From positions 3,782,001-3,846,000 of the forward strand of contig JAGTXZ010000018.1 in NCBI GenBank assembly GCA_018398575.1: a stretch of 64,000 bases of DNA. Reading direction: 5' to 3'. Positions 1 to 10,628 of this stretch are shown here, piece by piece (position 1 is the first letter of the stretch; each line of letters begins with the position of its first letter). The notes under the pieces are model-generated. The model had not been told where the DNA came from. It searched no databases and saw nothing but the letters and a program-made list of their open reading frames with translations. Source of the DNA: Ampelomyces quisqualis (Eukaryota; Ascomycota; Dothideomycetes; Pleosporales; Phaeosphaeriaceae). The translations under genes were made by a program, and so were the position numbers.

Positions 1-1481
1 TTGAAGTTCGTGTCGAAGGAACGGTGCAACCCCATCCGTAATGCTGATCGCAGTGCGACTCCAATGTATGCGTAGCAGGTGCTTAGTTTCGCAGACGACT
101 GCAGAAATTGAATCATGAAGATGATGGTCTGAAGCGAGGTCAGGTCTCGGCAATCAGTAACATCGATAAGTTGCCGTGCAGCTCGGAAGTATTTGTACCT
201 GAGAAGAGATTAAAACTTTATGCTTTCCATGCTCAAGAATACGTACCCTTCATCGATCAGTGTCTCGTAGCTAGCCTTGTCCAGCTTGCTGTCGTGTTTG
301 GAGAAAAGTTTACCAAGTGCAAGAACAGCGAAAAGTAGTGGAAGAAAGCTTATTTCAGAGTTGCCATATTGATCAGGGGACAATTCGAACATGCGATCAA
401 ACTGCCTGTAAAAGGTGGGCAAATGCACGACTCGGAGCATGGCACTGGCCTCAACAATAGCAGCGTCACACAGGTTTTGCGCTTCGGCCTTGCTTGGCAA
501 GTCGGCTCCAGTGGGTGGAGCACTAGATGAATCGGAAAATGATAGAGTCGATGTCGGCGAAGGCGGACCTTGGGACATGGAGCGATGTTTCAAAGACGGT
601 GAAAAATCGGCTGGTATTTGGAACATCTCGCCAAACTGTCTGAGGCCGCTCATGAAGCTTACCCCTGACGAATGACCGTGATAGTCCCATTTTCCCTCCT
701 CATCCAGGTCCAAGTGACCCGTGGCTTTGACCATTGCCTCGAGGTGAGAGTCGTTCACATCATTGATAGGCGGCTCGCCGTGGCCCTGTATGAGCCGTGG
801 GTCGGTCGGCACGGTCTGTGGCCGTGGAGCAGAAACAGGTAGTTGCGGCAGCAGACCACTTTGTAGGTGGGCGTCAATGCTAGGGTCGTTGAGGTCAACT
901 GTTGGAAAGACAACATGAAGCAGGGCCTTTGCACGCTTCAGTTGGCTTTCGAGAGCCTCGATGTACTGAGGCGTAGCATTGCGTCTACGGTTTGACGGTT
1001 GGTCGTACGTACTGTTTGCAGTCAGTATTTTGGCGCACGATGCGTGCAGTGTGGCGGTAATCACCATTCTACACGGCTAGTCAGCAAGCTGCACAGATCC
1101 AGGGCGAAGCACGGGAGTCGCATACATACCATAGCTATAGACTGTACAGTGGGTGCAGGGCTGCTTGCCATCACACTTGATTTTCTTCCTTCTACATTCA
1201 TCGCAGGCGCGGGTTACACGCCGCCTCTTTTGGAGTGGCTGTGGCTTTGGCGCTTGGCCGTCGTTGAAATCCTGGGTCGGGGAATCGTTGTCGCCGGACT
1301 CAGGGCTATCCTCGTGTAGAGAGGGATCATACTGACCAGTCTGGCCGGAGCCTGTTGGTAGGCCTTCAGCTGTGGTGAGGGCTGGAGAAACCATGGCGAC
1401 AGCTGGGGAACATTGCTGTGGCTGGGGGATGCTGCGCCTAAGAGCAAATAGGCGGGATAGGTCGCGACCAGGGTCATTCAT
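1..1481 (-). CDS. Zn2Cys6 fungal transcription factor, 5' part (runs off left edge)
   Basis: Nuclear DNA-binding regulator; target genes unknown. Proposed exons: 1126-1481, 247-1011 and <1-198, with introns 1012-1125 (donor GTATGC) and 199-246 (donor GTACGT). The start is the ATG at 1481. Residues about 90-118 carry the zinc cluster: basic RRR, then CDEC, six residues, C, DGKQPC and THC. After the first intron come YDQPSNRRR and a short helix typical of the linker. Next is a segment with LDLDEEGKWDYHGHSSG, which I recognise from a family of fungal_trans-domain regulators. The last exon (KYFRAARQLIDV... ALRMGLHRSF) is the conserved core of the fungal_trans domain. The rest lies to the left of the window. 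Oddity: with the only in-frame canonical splice, the sixth zinc-binding cysteine is replaced by isoleucine (see findings), so the allele or the assembly may be damaged. Family assignment is firm, the specific regulator is not. Confidence 0.82.
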
Positions 1482-4400
1482 CGGCGGAGCAGTGGATCAA
1501 GGATTGGGACTCTGATAGAGGTCCTAGCGCTATTGCATGGCATCGTCCCGCCCTTGGGCACCGGAACTGAGTAGCGTGATATCCGCCGAGGCGTCGCTTG
1601 CTCGCTACAAACCCAGGCAAATTGTGCAAAGACCTTGGACGATGTGTGTATTGATCGCAAGACCTTGAGCACGAGATCATGCTGGCACAGTCCGCCGTGA
1701 AGCTGCCACAGTCCAGCATCATCATCCTCTCTTCACCGTTTTGATTAAGAGTGCCCAATTCGTCTAGTACAAGACAGCGGGAGCTGCACCACCACAGCCG
1801 CCAAGTCAAGGAGCACAGCCATTCGCCCATCTCCCACCTGTGGCGTCATGGCAGCTTCGGCGACGCAGTTGTCAGGAAGCAATCCACAGGACGAAACCAG
1901 TTGAGGGGTCTCATTCGGGCGCCACTCACGCCACTCCAAGACCAGTGAGAAGAGCCTTGGGTTCTTGGGGCTTACCGGCGCAAAGCGGAGCATTATTATT
2001 GAGCACTCTGTTGCTCCACCCAAGGCGCTCTCTTCCATTGCAGCTTCATTCCTATGCTTCCTCGTGCGCTCTAAAGGCTCTGCCGCTCTGCTCGCGGCAG
2101 TGATCAGCGCCAACGTTCGGCTGAGGACACCGACGGCGTAGTTATTGGGAGGCCCAATCGCCATGTGGCCAAGACGCTGAGTCCTCCCAAATACACGGAG
2201 CATGTTGGAGGGCGGCGTCCGACCGCCTGCGCCTTGAGCGCACCAGCCTCTCGCCCCGACACAGATAGCGCCGGGTAAAGTCGCTACAAAAGTGACAGCG
2301 TGGCTTGTAGTTGAGGCTGGTGGGTCTTGTCCTCTTGCGGCTGGTTGGCCTTCCGAGTGTTCAGAAGTCGTACGCAAATCCGACGAGCCTTGCCATGCCT
2401 TGTACTGCTTCGAAAAGCCAAGTCTGCTCAAAGCGTGCAGTGCCGTTCGAACTGCCCAGCCTGTCACAAGAAACAAGTCGTGACACCTGGAGCTCATCTG
2501 ATCCCTCAGACGCTGTAACGCTGATCTCATTGCTGTCTACGAGTGACGCTGTGGGGCTGCCTGTCCGGTTCCTTTCGCATGTCGTATGGCGCAATTAGTC
2601 ATTCATGAAAATTGGATGCAAGGAGGCATGCCAGCCTATTGTCCGAAGTTCTCACCTCGCTTCATAGACTTCCCGGCATTACTGCACCATCGGAGTGGTA
2701 AATAAGCGGGTGTAATCGTCTGATCATTGCATCCACAGTCCGTCGCATCTGTAACCCCAACTGACAGCGCTTGATGCACCCACACTCAATTGTGATGCGA
2801 GGATGCGGATCGGTCATTCTTCTGTGCGTCATTCAGACTCAGCACTCTCGGCAAACTTGAATGTATGCCTCAGCAGCCCCGAGATGTTGTACGAACTCGG
2901 CTGACCTTCTCGAAATATGCGTGAAGATATTTTCGTCCGCTTCGACCCTGAAGCAGTGAACGGACCTTGCCCGCGGAGATGCCAGAAAGGCTTTAGCTGC
3001 CTTTGTCAACCGTGTCGGATTCGCATAGCTCGCATAATAGCCATGTAGCCAAGCCATAACTATCCGGGGATTAGCTGCGCCACTACAATTTCATTGGTCC
3101 CTATCTAACGACCGTACAGTACGGACAAAAGTGAGATGGCCGAACTTGAGCGGGAGTGAAGTCGTCGTGGTAACTGATTATTTCCGATGGCGTGTCGGAT
3201 GTTGGTGTCGATGAAGAGGTTGGATCGATAAGTATCGTCACACCTCGTGACCCTCACCAGTTTAACTGAGAGCTTTCCTCTTATTGTCGCCGGAATTTGA
3301 TTTAATATGCAGAGCCAAGGACTACAATGCATCAATGACGGCGTGCGCTGTGCAGTACCGGTATGATGGAGAAGCCTCTTCCACTGGTGCCGATTGGTGG
3401 CGTTGTTGAGCTCGTTGCTAAATATCGTCGACCTTTGCCCAGGTAGTAAATTCATGCTCGTCAACTCGGACTGGTGACAATTGGGCCATGCAGACATGCA
3501 GCAGCAGAAAGGCGTAAGGGACGAGCTTGCCGTCCGTATTGTGAGTTGTGGCGAAGCACGAGTAAGGTGGAGCATATTTAGCGGAGGTCCTGTGCTGGGA
3601 CGGCAGCAACGACGACCGCGTGCGCCATGATCAGCTTACTTCTTTGTACGTATCTTAAGTCCTCCAAACACAGATAGGCCCCGCCCAGCGGAGGCCAAGT
3701 TGTTTGTGGATGGTAGGGCTGACTACAACGGGTAGTCGCGCATAGAAGTGTGGCGAAACAAACCTAAGAACCCCATTTCGAGCATGGTTATTGGTACAGC
3801 ACGGCACGATCGAGCCGGTCAGTTGAGCTGTTCTCGTCTATGTCATTTCTACCATCGGCAGTACGCTCAACGGCTCAGGCAATGACTCTGCAGCGACCAG
3901 AGTTGCTTGTCTACCAACAGTCATGGTTCGCCATTTGAGCCCTCAATGACCTTTGTGCCGGCTTTCAAAGTACCCATGTCAGTATCTACATTGTCAGTAA
4001 GCACGCCGACGTTTGGCTCGTAGTGCTCCATATGGCCAAGGGCATACTGCTACACTCGATGAGCAACAGCATGACATGCCGCAAGACGGCTAATTAGAGT
4101 CGCAGTATCTCGAGCATCATGAAACGAGCAAGTACGAGTTTTCAGATGGAGGAACTTCCAAGACCGATGGATCGTAGTGCAACGACAATTGCTAGTGTTG
4201 ATCATGTAGTAGAAGCCGAAAGCAAAAGCAATAGTTCAAGCAGTGCCCCCGCTGCAGCAACAACACACGTGTGAGCGTTTTACTGTGAGCCTTGCGCGAT
4301 TGGTACTTACAGTGATTCGTATGCAGTTTTTTGTGTAGTCGAGCCTTGCCAGATACCTGTCACCAATAGTGTGCGCCTCGCGTTTGGTCTGAGTGATCAA

Positions 4401-4592
4401 AGTGGAATTGCTTGTTGGCACGGTAGCGGAGAACGGGAAATCATCTGGCCGGGTGCTGCGCTAGCCGCATCTGGTCAGGGCTCTTTCCGTGCCAGCGCCA
4501 AGGGCTCGCTTATTGAATTTTGGACACCACGACGGTCGCAGTTTCGACAACACCTCGACAACTAACCACCAGCATCACCCGCAATCGACACC
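1482..4592. other. Gene-free interval upstream of the transcription factor and of rpl16
   Basis: This is the promoter side of two divergent genes. Open frames up to 261 codons occur (for example 1745-2530 on the minus strand), but none shows a domain, a splice-compatible continuation or protein-like composition that I recognise. The final 80 bp before 4593 is the probable 5'UTR of the ribosomal protein gene. I see no repeat or RNA gene. Confidence 0.5.
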
Positions 4593-5613
4593 ATGTCCAC
4601 CTTCGAGCCGGTCATCGTACGTACCATCCGCTTCCACGGATTCCACGCCTCGGATACCTGCAGTCGCAGTCCGCACTGCCAATGCCGAATCTCAACAGCA
4701 CCGCACCATCGCAATGGACCTACAGCTGACTTGTGAATCAGGTCATCGATGGCAAGGGGCACCTGCTCGGTCGCCTTGCCAGCACCGTCGCCAAGCAGCT
4801 GCTCAACGGACAAAAGATTGTCGTTGTGCGTTGCGAGGCCTTGAACATCTCGGGCGAGTTCTTCCGCGCCAAGTGTACGTTCACCCATCCCGAGCACGAA
4901 ATTGCGACGCGCAGGAGAGACACAATATGAGAGTGCAGAATATGGTGGGAGCGGGGTGGTGCTGAAGATAGTGCTCGATGTGTCTTGTCCTTGGAAGCGT
5001 TGCGGAAACACGGCAACAAATGAGGATGTGGACTGACATAGCCCACAGTGAAGTACTCTGCTTTCATGCGCAAGCAGACCCGTTACAATCCCACCCGTGG
5101 TGGTACGTCTCCCTAATCGACGCCAGTCGACTTACAATGACTATGGGCCTCACTGACCTCATCAGGACCCTTCCACTTCCGCGCTCCCTCCAAGATGTTC
5201 TGGCGAACCGTCCGCGGTATGATTCCCCACAAGACCGCCCGCGGTAAGGCCGCCATGGAGCGTCTAAAGACGTTCGAGGGTGTCCCTCCCCCATACGACA
5301 AGAAGAAGCGCGTTGTTGTTCCTCAGGCCCTGAGGGTTCTGCGGTTGAAGCCTGGACGCAAGTACTGCACTGTCGGGCGTCTCGGCCACGAGTTCGGCTG
5401 GAAGTACCAGGACGTCGTCGCTCGGTACGTACTTTTCTTCCAGTCGAGTCAGAATTGTACTAACATCGCCACAGTCTCGAGGAGCGTAGGAAGGTCAAGG
5501 GTGCCGCATACTACGAGCGCAAGAAGGCCGCAAGGAGGCAGTTGGCCGAGGCCAAGAAGACCGCGACCGTCGATGGAAAAACTCAGGAGCACCTCACCTC
5601 GCTCGGCTACTAG
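4593..5613 (+). CDS. rpl16: 60S ribosomal protein uL13 (L16 / L13a)
   Basis: Structural protein of the cytosolic large ribosomal subunit. Five exons: 4593-4616, 4742-4874, 5049-5102, 5166-5424 and 5475-5613, giving 202 residues, the usual fungal length. Translation starts MSTFEPVIVIDGKGHLLGR, then has the conserved blocks LNISGEFFRAK, TRYNPTRGGPFHFRAPS, RGMIPHKTARG, YDKKKRVVVPQALRVLRLKPG and LEERRKVKGAAYYERKK. Every splice junction falls in a conserved word and restores it exactly (AK|LKY, GG|P, AR|LEER). The first exon encodes only eight residues, so the start would be missed by ORF calling. Early introns in ribosomal protein genes are common. I looked for a C/D snoRNA in the 174-bp second intron and saw no convincing boxes. 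Confidence 0.97.
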
Positions 5614-6344
5614 ACGACGACAGTTAATGAACAGTGTCGATGTCGGTAGCGTGGTTCGGCGTGTCATGCATTGGGCTCATGGGATCTTTTCTACCTCTAC
5701 TATACTTCGACCGTTCCCAAGGGTGTCCAGGCTAAAAGAGCACATCCACATCAGGGTGCTCATGCGTTCACCGGTCTCTTCGCGGTCGGTTTGCTGTGTC
5801 TTCAGGTACTCTTCCGGCTAGAAGAAAACACGAAATGAAAATCCCAGGGCTGCACGATAAGCATTGTGACGGCGTTATGTTCTCAATATATCCAGTCTTG
5901 TTTGCAACTATTGCTCCTGTCCCGTCGTATCTTCCAACAATCAGCGCAGCTATCGCTATTTGCAAGCGCGGTCGATGGGCGGGATGCGCCTGCCAAGGCT
6001 GGCACTTAGCCTCGGTTCAATGCTGTGACGTCGCGTCGGATGCTTACCCCAGGATTTCCCCAAGCCGCCCTTAGATCTTTACTGGAAACATTGGCACAGT
6101 CCAGGCAAGGTGCATTGATTAAACAGAAAAGCCCTCGATGCGTGTAGACCATACTGCGCTCTTCGTATATATACTCAATTGCATCATCTTGGTCCACTTT
6201 CGCCTTGAACCTCCCACAAACCTACTCCGCATTTGGGCAGCTTAATCTTGCTCCGACCCGGAAGGCTTCCGCTAATTCTAAATACATACTCAAGCACATC
6301 CCCGTAACTAGCGTTTCCTTCCATCCCTTGATCAATCCATAAAT
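5614..6344. other. Intergenic, rpl16 3' end and acyl-CoA synthetase promoter
   Basis: No coding potential that I can support. The last 150 bp before the ATG at 6345 is C/T-rich, as expected of a fungal promoter and 5'UTR. Confidence 0.5.
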
Positions 6345-8158
6345 ATGGTGGGCGCAAAAGATCGTCTCAAGCAGCTGGCGTCGCACTTCACCTCTGCGAA
6401 CCCGGTCCCCGGGCCACCACCGATTCACTCCGGCGACAGCCACGAGTACCACCATCGCCACAACTTCCACACCCTTAGCCCAACTTTCTTCCTCCCAAGA
6501 GCCGCGCACATCGAGCCCGATGCGACCGCGATATACCACAAGACCGCGAACAACAAGATCCTGCGACGCTCATATCAGGAGGTAGCGGATCGCGCGCGAG
6601 GACTGGCGTACTATTTGCGCAAACATGGATACAAGAGAGTGGGTATACTCGCTACAAATACGCCCGCGTTTCTGGAAAGCATATATGGCATTGCGGCAGC
6701 GGGAAGCGTCAATGTCGCGATCAACTATCGTCTGAAGCACGATGACATCAGCTACATCTTCCAGCACGCCGATGTCGACATGATCATCGCAGATTTTGAG
6801 TTTTTAGGCTTACTGGATGGCTACAAGAAGGAGAGGCCAAATGTACCGATTTTGGTAGATAACGACACGGATGCGACAGAAGGCGAGCTCTCCGGACCAT
6901 TTGACGATGCCGTGCTGGAAGGACTCAAGTACGATATCGAGACAGGTGGCAAGGGTTGGGCTGATTTGGAATCCCAGGTTAGCAATGAGGAAGATATCAT
7001 CGCACTTGCTTATACATCCGGTACGACAGCCCGCCCAAAAGGCGTGGAATACACGCACCGCGGCTGCTATCTGGCCGCCATGGGCAATGTTATCGAGTCT
7101 GGGCTGAATTATCATGTGGGCCGCGCAAGGTATCTTTGGACTCTTCCCATGTTTCACGCCATGGGCTGGATGTTCCCTTGGGCCGTCACCGCCGTTCGAG
7201 GAACGCATTACTGTCTCCGGAAGATCGACTACCCAGAGATCTGGCGCTTACTCAAGGATGAAGGCATCACCCACTTCAACGCCGCACCCACAGTCAATAC
7301 GCTGCTATGCGCTGCTAAGGAAGCAGAGAAGCTACCTCAACAAGTCCGAGTCACTGTCGCTGCGAGCCCACCGAGTGCATGGCTCTTTGAACAAATGACC
7401 AACCTGAATCTGCACCCAGTGCACACCTACGGCTTGACAGAGACGTACGGACCCATCACCAAAGGCTACCACATGCCGGACTGGGAAACAATACCCGAGA
7501 AAGAGAAGTACGCCAAGATGTCACGACAAGGTCATGGCTTCATTATGGCTCTACCTGTACGCGTCATTAAGACAGAGCAAGAAGATGGCGTTTTGATCGA
7601 CGTCGAACGAGACGGCAAGGAAATTGGTGAAATTGTTTTCGAAGGAAACATCTGCGCAAAGGGGTACTATAAAGACGCCGAAGCCACGCGAAAGCTATGG
7701 ATGGGGCGTGTGTTGCACAGCGGCGATCTAGCAGTTTGGCACCCCGACGGCGCGATTCAAATCTTGGATCGCGCAAAAGACATCATCATCTCTGGTAAGC
7801 CTTCCATTAGCCTCTTTTTCAACCATACTAACCCACCTCAGGCGGCGAAAACATCTCCTCTGTCTCTCTCGAAGCCATGCTCTCCACGCACCCCTCCATC
7901 CTCGAAGTCGGCGTGTGCGCCGTCGCCGATTCGCATTGGGGCGAGCGGCCCAAAGCATTCGTCACGACGAAAGGCGGGACAAATAGCGAGACACTGGGCG
8001 AGGAGGTTATTCAGTGGGCGAAAGATAATAGTAACATCAGTCGGTTCATGGTGCCGAGAGAGGTAGAGGTTGTGCAGGAGTTACCGAAGACGAGTACGGG
8101 GAAGATAAAGAAGAATGTGTTGAGAGAGTGGGCGAGGGGAAATAGAGATGCTAGGTAA
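6345..8158 (+). CDS. AMP-binding acyl-CoA synthetase (AlkK/BZO1-like)
   Basis: Adenylates a carboxylic acid with ATP and transfers it to CoA (ANL superfamily). Two exons, 6345-7794 and 7842-8158, encode 588 residues, a full-length enzyme. Visible motifs: phosphate loop YTSGTTARPKGV near residue 222, LWTLPMFHAMGW near 265, YGLTETYGP near 364, the hinge DRAKDIIISGGENISS around residue 475 (interrupted by the intron after its first glycine), and the C-terminal catalytic lysine in PKTSTGKIKK. LWTLPMFHxxGW followed by a GTHYCLRK word resembles the short/medium-chain AlkK and plant BZO1/AAE branch, so a short-, medium-chain or aromatic acid is the likelier substrate. The protein ends DAR, so there is no PTS1 peroxisomal signal, and no N-terminal leader is evident. 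The substrate cannot be read from sequence. Confidence 0.92.
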
Positions 8159-10628
8159 AATGGAGGAGGTGGATGTACCTGTGTAGGAGTATATATCGAG
8201 GATTGTGTATGCACATCTCGACTCGTTCTGCCTTTGCTTTGAGAGCACAAATACCATCAGATTCTGGACTCGGTCACATTCATTCTAGTCATGTAGAACC
8301 TCATTCACCTCATCTAGTGTTTGCAGATTGCGCTTGGAGTATTATGACAACAAGGAAAGTTCTATTTACGTATTGAAACATACAACTTATTCTCATCGAT
8401 ATTGGCATTGACAAACAACCTCATCGCAGAAATTCATGTAACGAAGGATCTGAGGTTCTCGATTCACCATGTACTATCCGCAGTCATCTCCCAGGGAACA
8501 CAGACCAGAATTGGAGCCGAGGTATGCTAGAATAGGGAACTTGGTTCGCTCGCTCAGTCTCCGTAGGTACAACATGCATCATTGACAGGCAGAGACTTAG
8601 CTAGAGTCTGGACAGTCCTGAAGGACGAAATGTTTAACCTGCTTTGCGTAGCCGAAGAGAATCGAAGCACTTTCAGTTCCTGGCGCAGAGACATAGATCT
8701 TATGTTGTCTGGCCTTTTGAACATAATGAACTAGTCTCGATGTTTTGAAAAAGGATCGGGTGCGACTCTTGTTGTAGGGAATACATCGCAAAATTCTGGT
8801 ACATACATTTTTGTGCTGATGAAAAATAACATGGCATCGAGTGGGAAATCTTTTGTGTTTTTTTCTCGCCAAGGATCAATTTTCCATCTGATTCCTGGAG
8901 GGGTGGATCTGGTGCATACTGTTAACCTATCGTTCTTAGTAGTTTGTATTCGGAATGATCATGTGAGACCCGTGCTGCATTTTTCAACAAACATGTGGCC
9001 ATTCTCTTCAATGAATCAATGTTGGACAGTCTCAGCATTGCGGAGATAGCTTTGTGAGAGGACATACATTGCAAATTTCCCGACAGAAACACCAGGACAT
9101 ACGAAGTATCGATCACTTTTTCGATGGCGAAGAGATGAATAGGTTAGATGTTGTATATTTCTTAAAAGGCAGCAAGAAAGAAAGATTACTTACGTACGTC
9201 TTTCTTAGAGAAGCTTAGGATATAAAATAAAATTTGGTCCTGTTTCTTAGTTTGTAAATTATAGAAGATAGTGTATTAGGAATTGCAGAGCGCAGGACTA
9301 AAATTATTGATACCTTTTTGTAGACTACGAAAGCAGCTTCAAATTTACGATACAGAAGAAGAAGATTAATACTAGAGAATTGTAATTCTATTCTTAGTGT
9401 ATATAATCGGGTTTGTTTGTAGTTCTAGAAGGTAGAAAGAAGGCTAACTACATCAAGCGTTAATAGAACCCTTTTAAGGACAGCAACATATATAGTAAAC
9501 ATTTTTTTTAACTATTCTACTCGTAGTATATGTTGTACGAGTAAGAAAACAGAGCAAGCTGCAAGAAGTAAGTAGAATTTATTTCTACATCTCTATAAAC
9601 TAAGAAAGCGGATTCTGCATAACAGAGAGAAATAGGCTAACGTAGAACAGCTGTAGATTAGTTACAAAAGAAGAAAACATAACACAGTTCTGCCTAGAAT
9701 AGTTAAGTATAAGAAAAAACAGTTTATGCTTTAACATGGGTAAAGTCTTTCTAAAAATAATTTTATGTTGTCTTTACACTTACAATTCAAACCTTAGAGT
9801 AGTATAAAAGGCCATAGTGCAGGCGAGTACTACAAAAAAGTATAGTAATTTTTGTACTCGTCTGCTAAGCAGAGACGTTAATCAACAAAGCTAGCAACAG
9901 CCTACACAGCGCAACAACCAGCAGGCTAAGGTAGTGGATTTAGACAAAGCGAAATAATTTAGATCACGCTTTGTTTTCAGAGGACGAAAAGATAAGTAGG
10001 ATATCCGTTTTTTCTCGCGTAGCTTTTGCGTTCGCGTCGTCGAGCACCGTCGTCGAGAAAAAGCGAAGGGTAGACGGGAGGGATAGATACAGTCATACCT
10101 TGCCGCGCAGTAGGGTTAACGAATCGAGTTCGCGTGACGACCCAACGGCACGACAAAGTACGACATGGCAGGTTGGTACAAGGGAGAGAAGGAGAAGGTA
10201 ACACGCGAGAAAAGTCACGGCAGATGTTCCAGCCGAAGAGAGTGTAGAGCTACATAGGTCTCTGTCTTTCACAAAAATTTGTTCATGGGCAAGGAAGAGG
10301 AGCGAGGGGGGAGAAAATTGTCTGCGAGACTAGTTGCTAGGAAGCCCGAGACATGTATGTGCGTGAGTAAATGAACATGTAGTCATCAGTTAAGAATACC
10401 GTGTGATTTGAAATAAAAAAAGTCCCATACCCATACAAGTCCATAGCGTTGCATAAATCCAGCTGCGTGAAAAGTGTACATGAATGTCCAGGTTCGAGAG
10501 CAGAGCTTTCATTTCCCTTCAACCCCCTGGATAGCGCCCATGTTCGCAAAAGAATTGTTACGAAAAGCGACGATCGAGTATGTGTCTCTCTCTTATCCAA
10601 GATTGTCAGTTTCTTCGTGTTTGCCCTG
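8159..10628. other. Gene-free interval with AT-rich, decayed block
   Basis: About 9150-9960 is strikingly AT-rich and dense in stop codons in all frames, against a GC-rich background. It looks like RIP- or decay-degraded repeat DNA, but I find no terminal repeats or recognisable transposon protein. Around 10010-10075, CGTCGTCGAG is repeated and hairpin-prone. ORFs here (for example 8597-8872 minus) have no recognisable product. 10205-10628 is the 3' flank of spp1. Confidence 0.5.

Noticed and set aside
1745..2530. 261-codon open frame on the minus strand
   Set aside because: No domain, no splice continuation, composition like translated intergenic DNA, and overlapped by several equally long frames.
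4875..5048. Possible snoRNA in the second intron of rpl16
   Set aside because: No convincing C box/D box pair or H/ACA structure.
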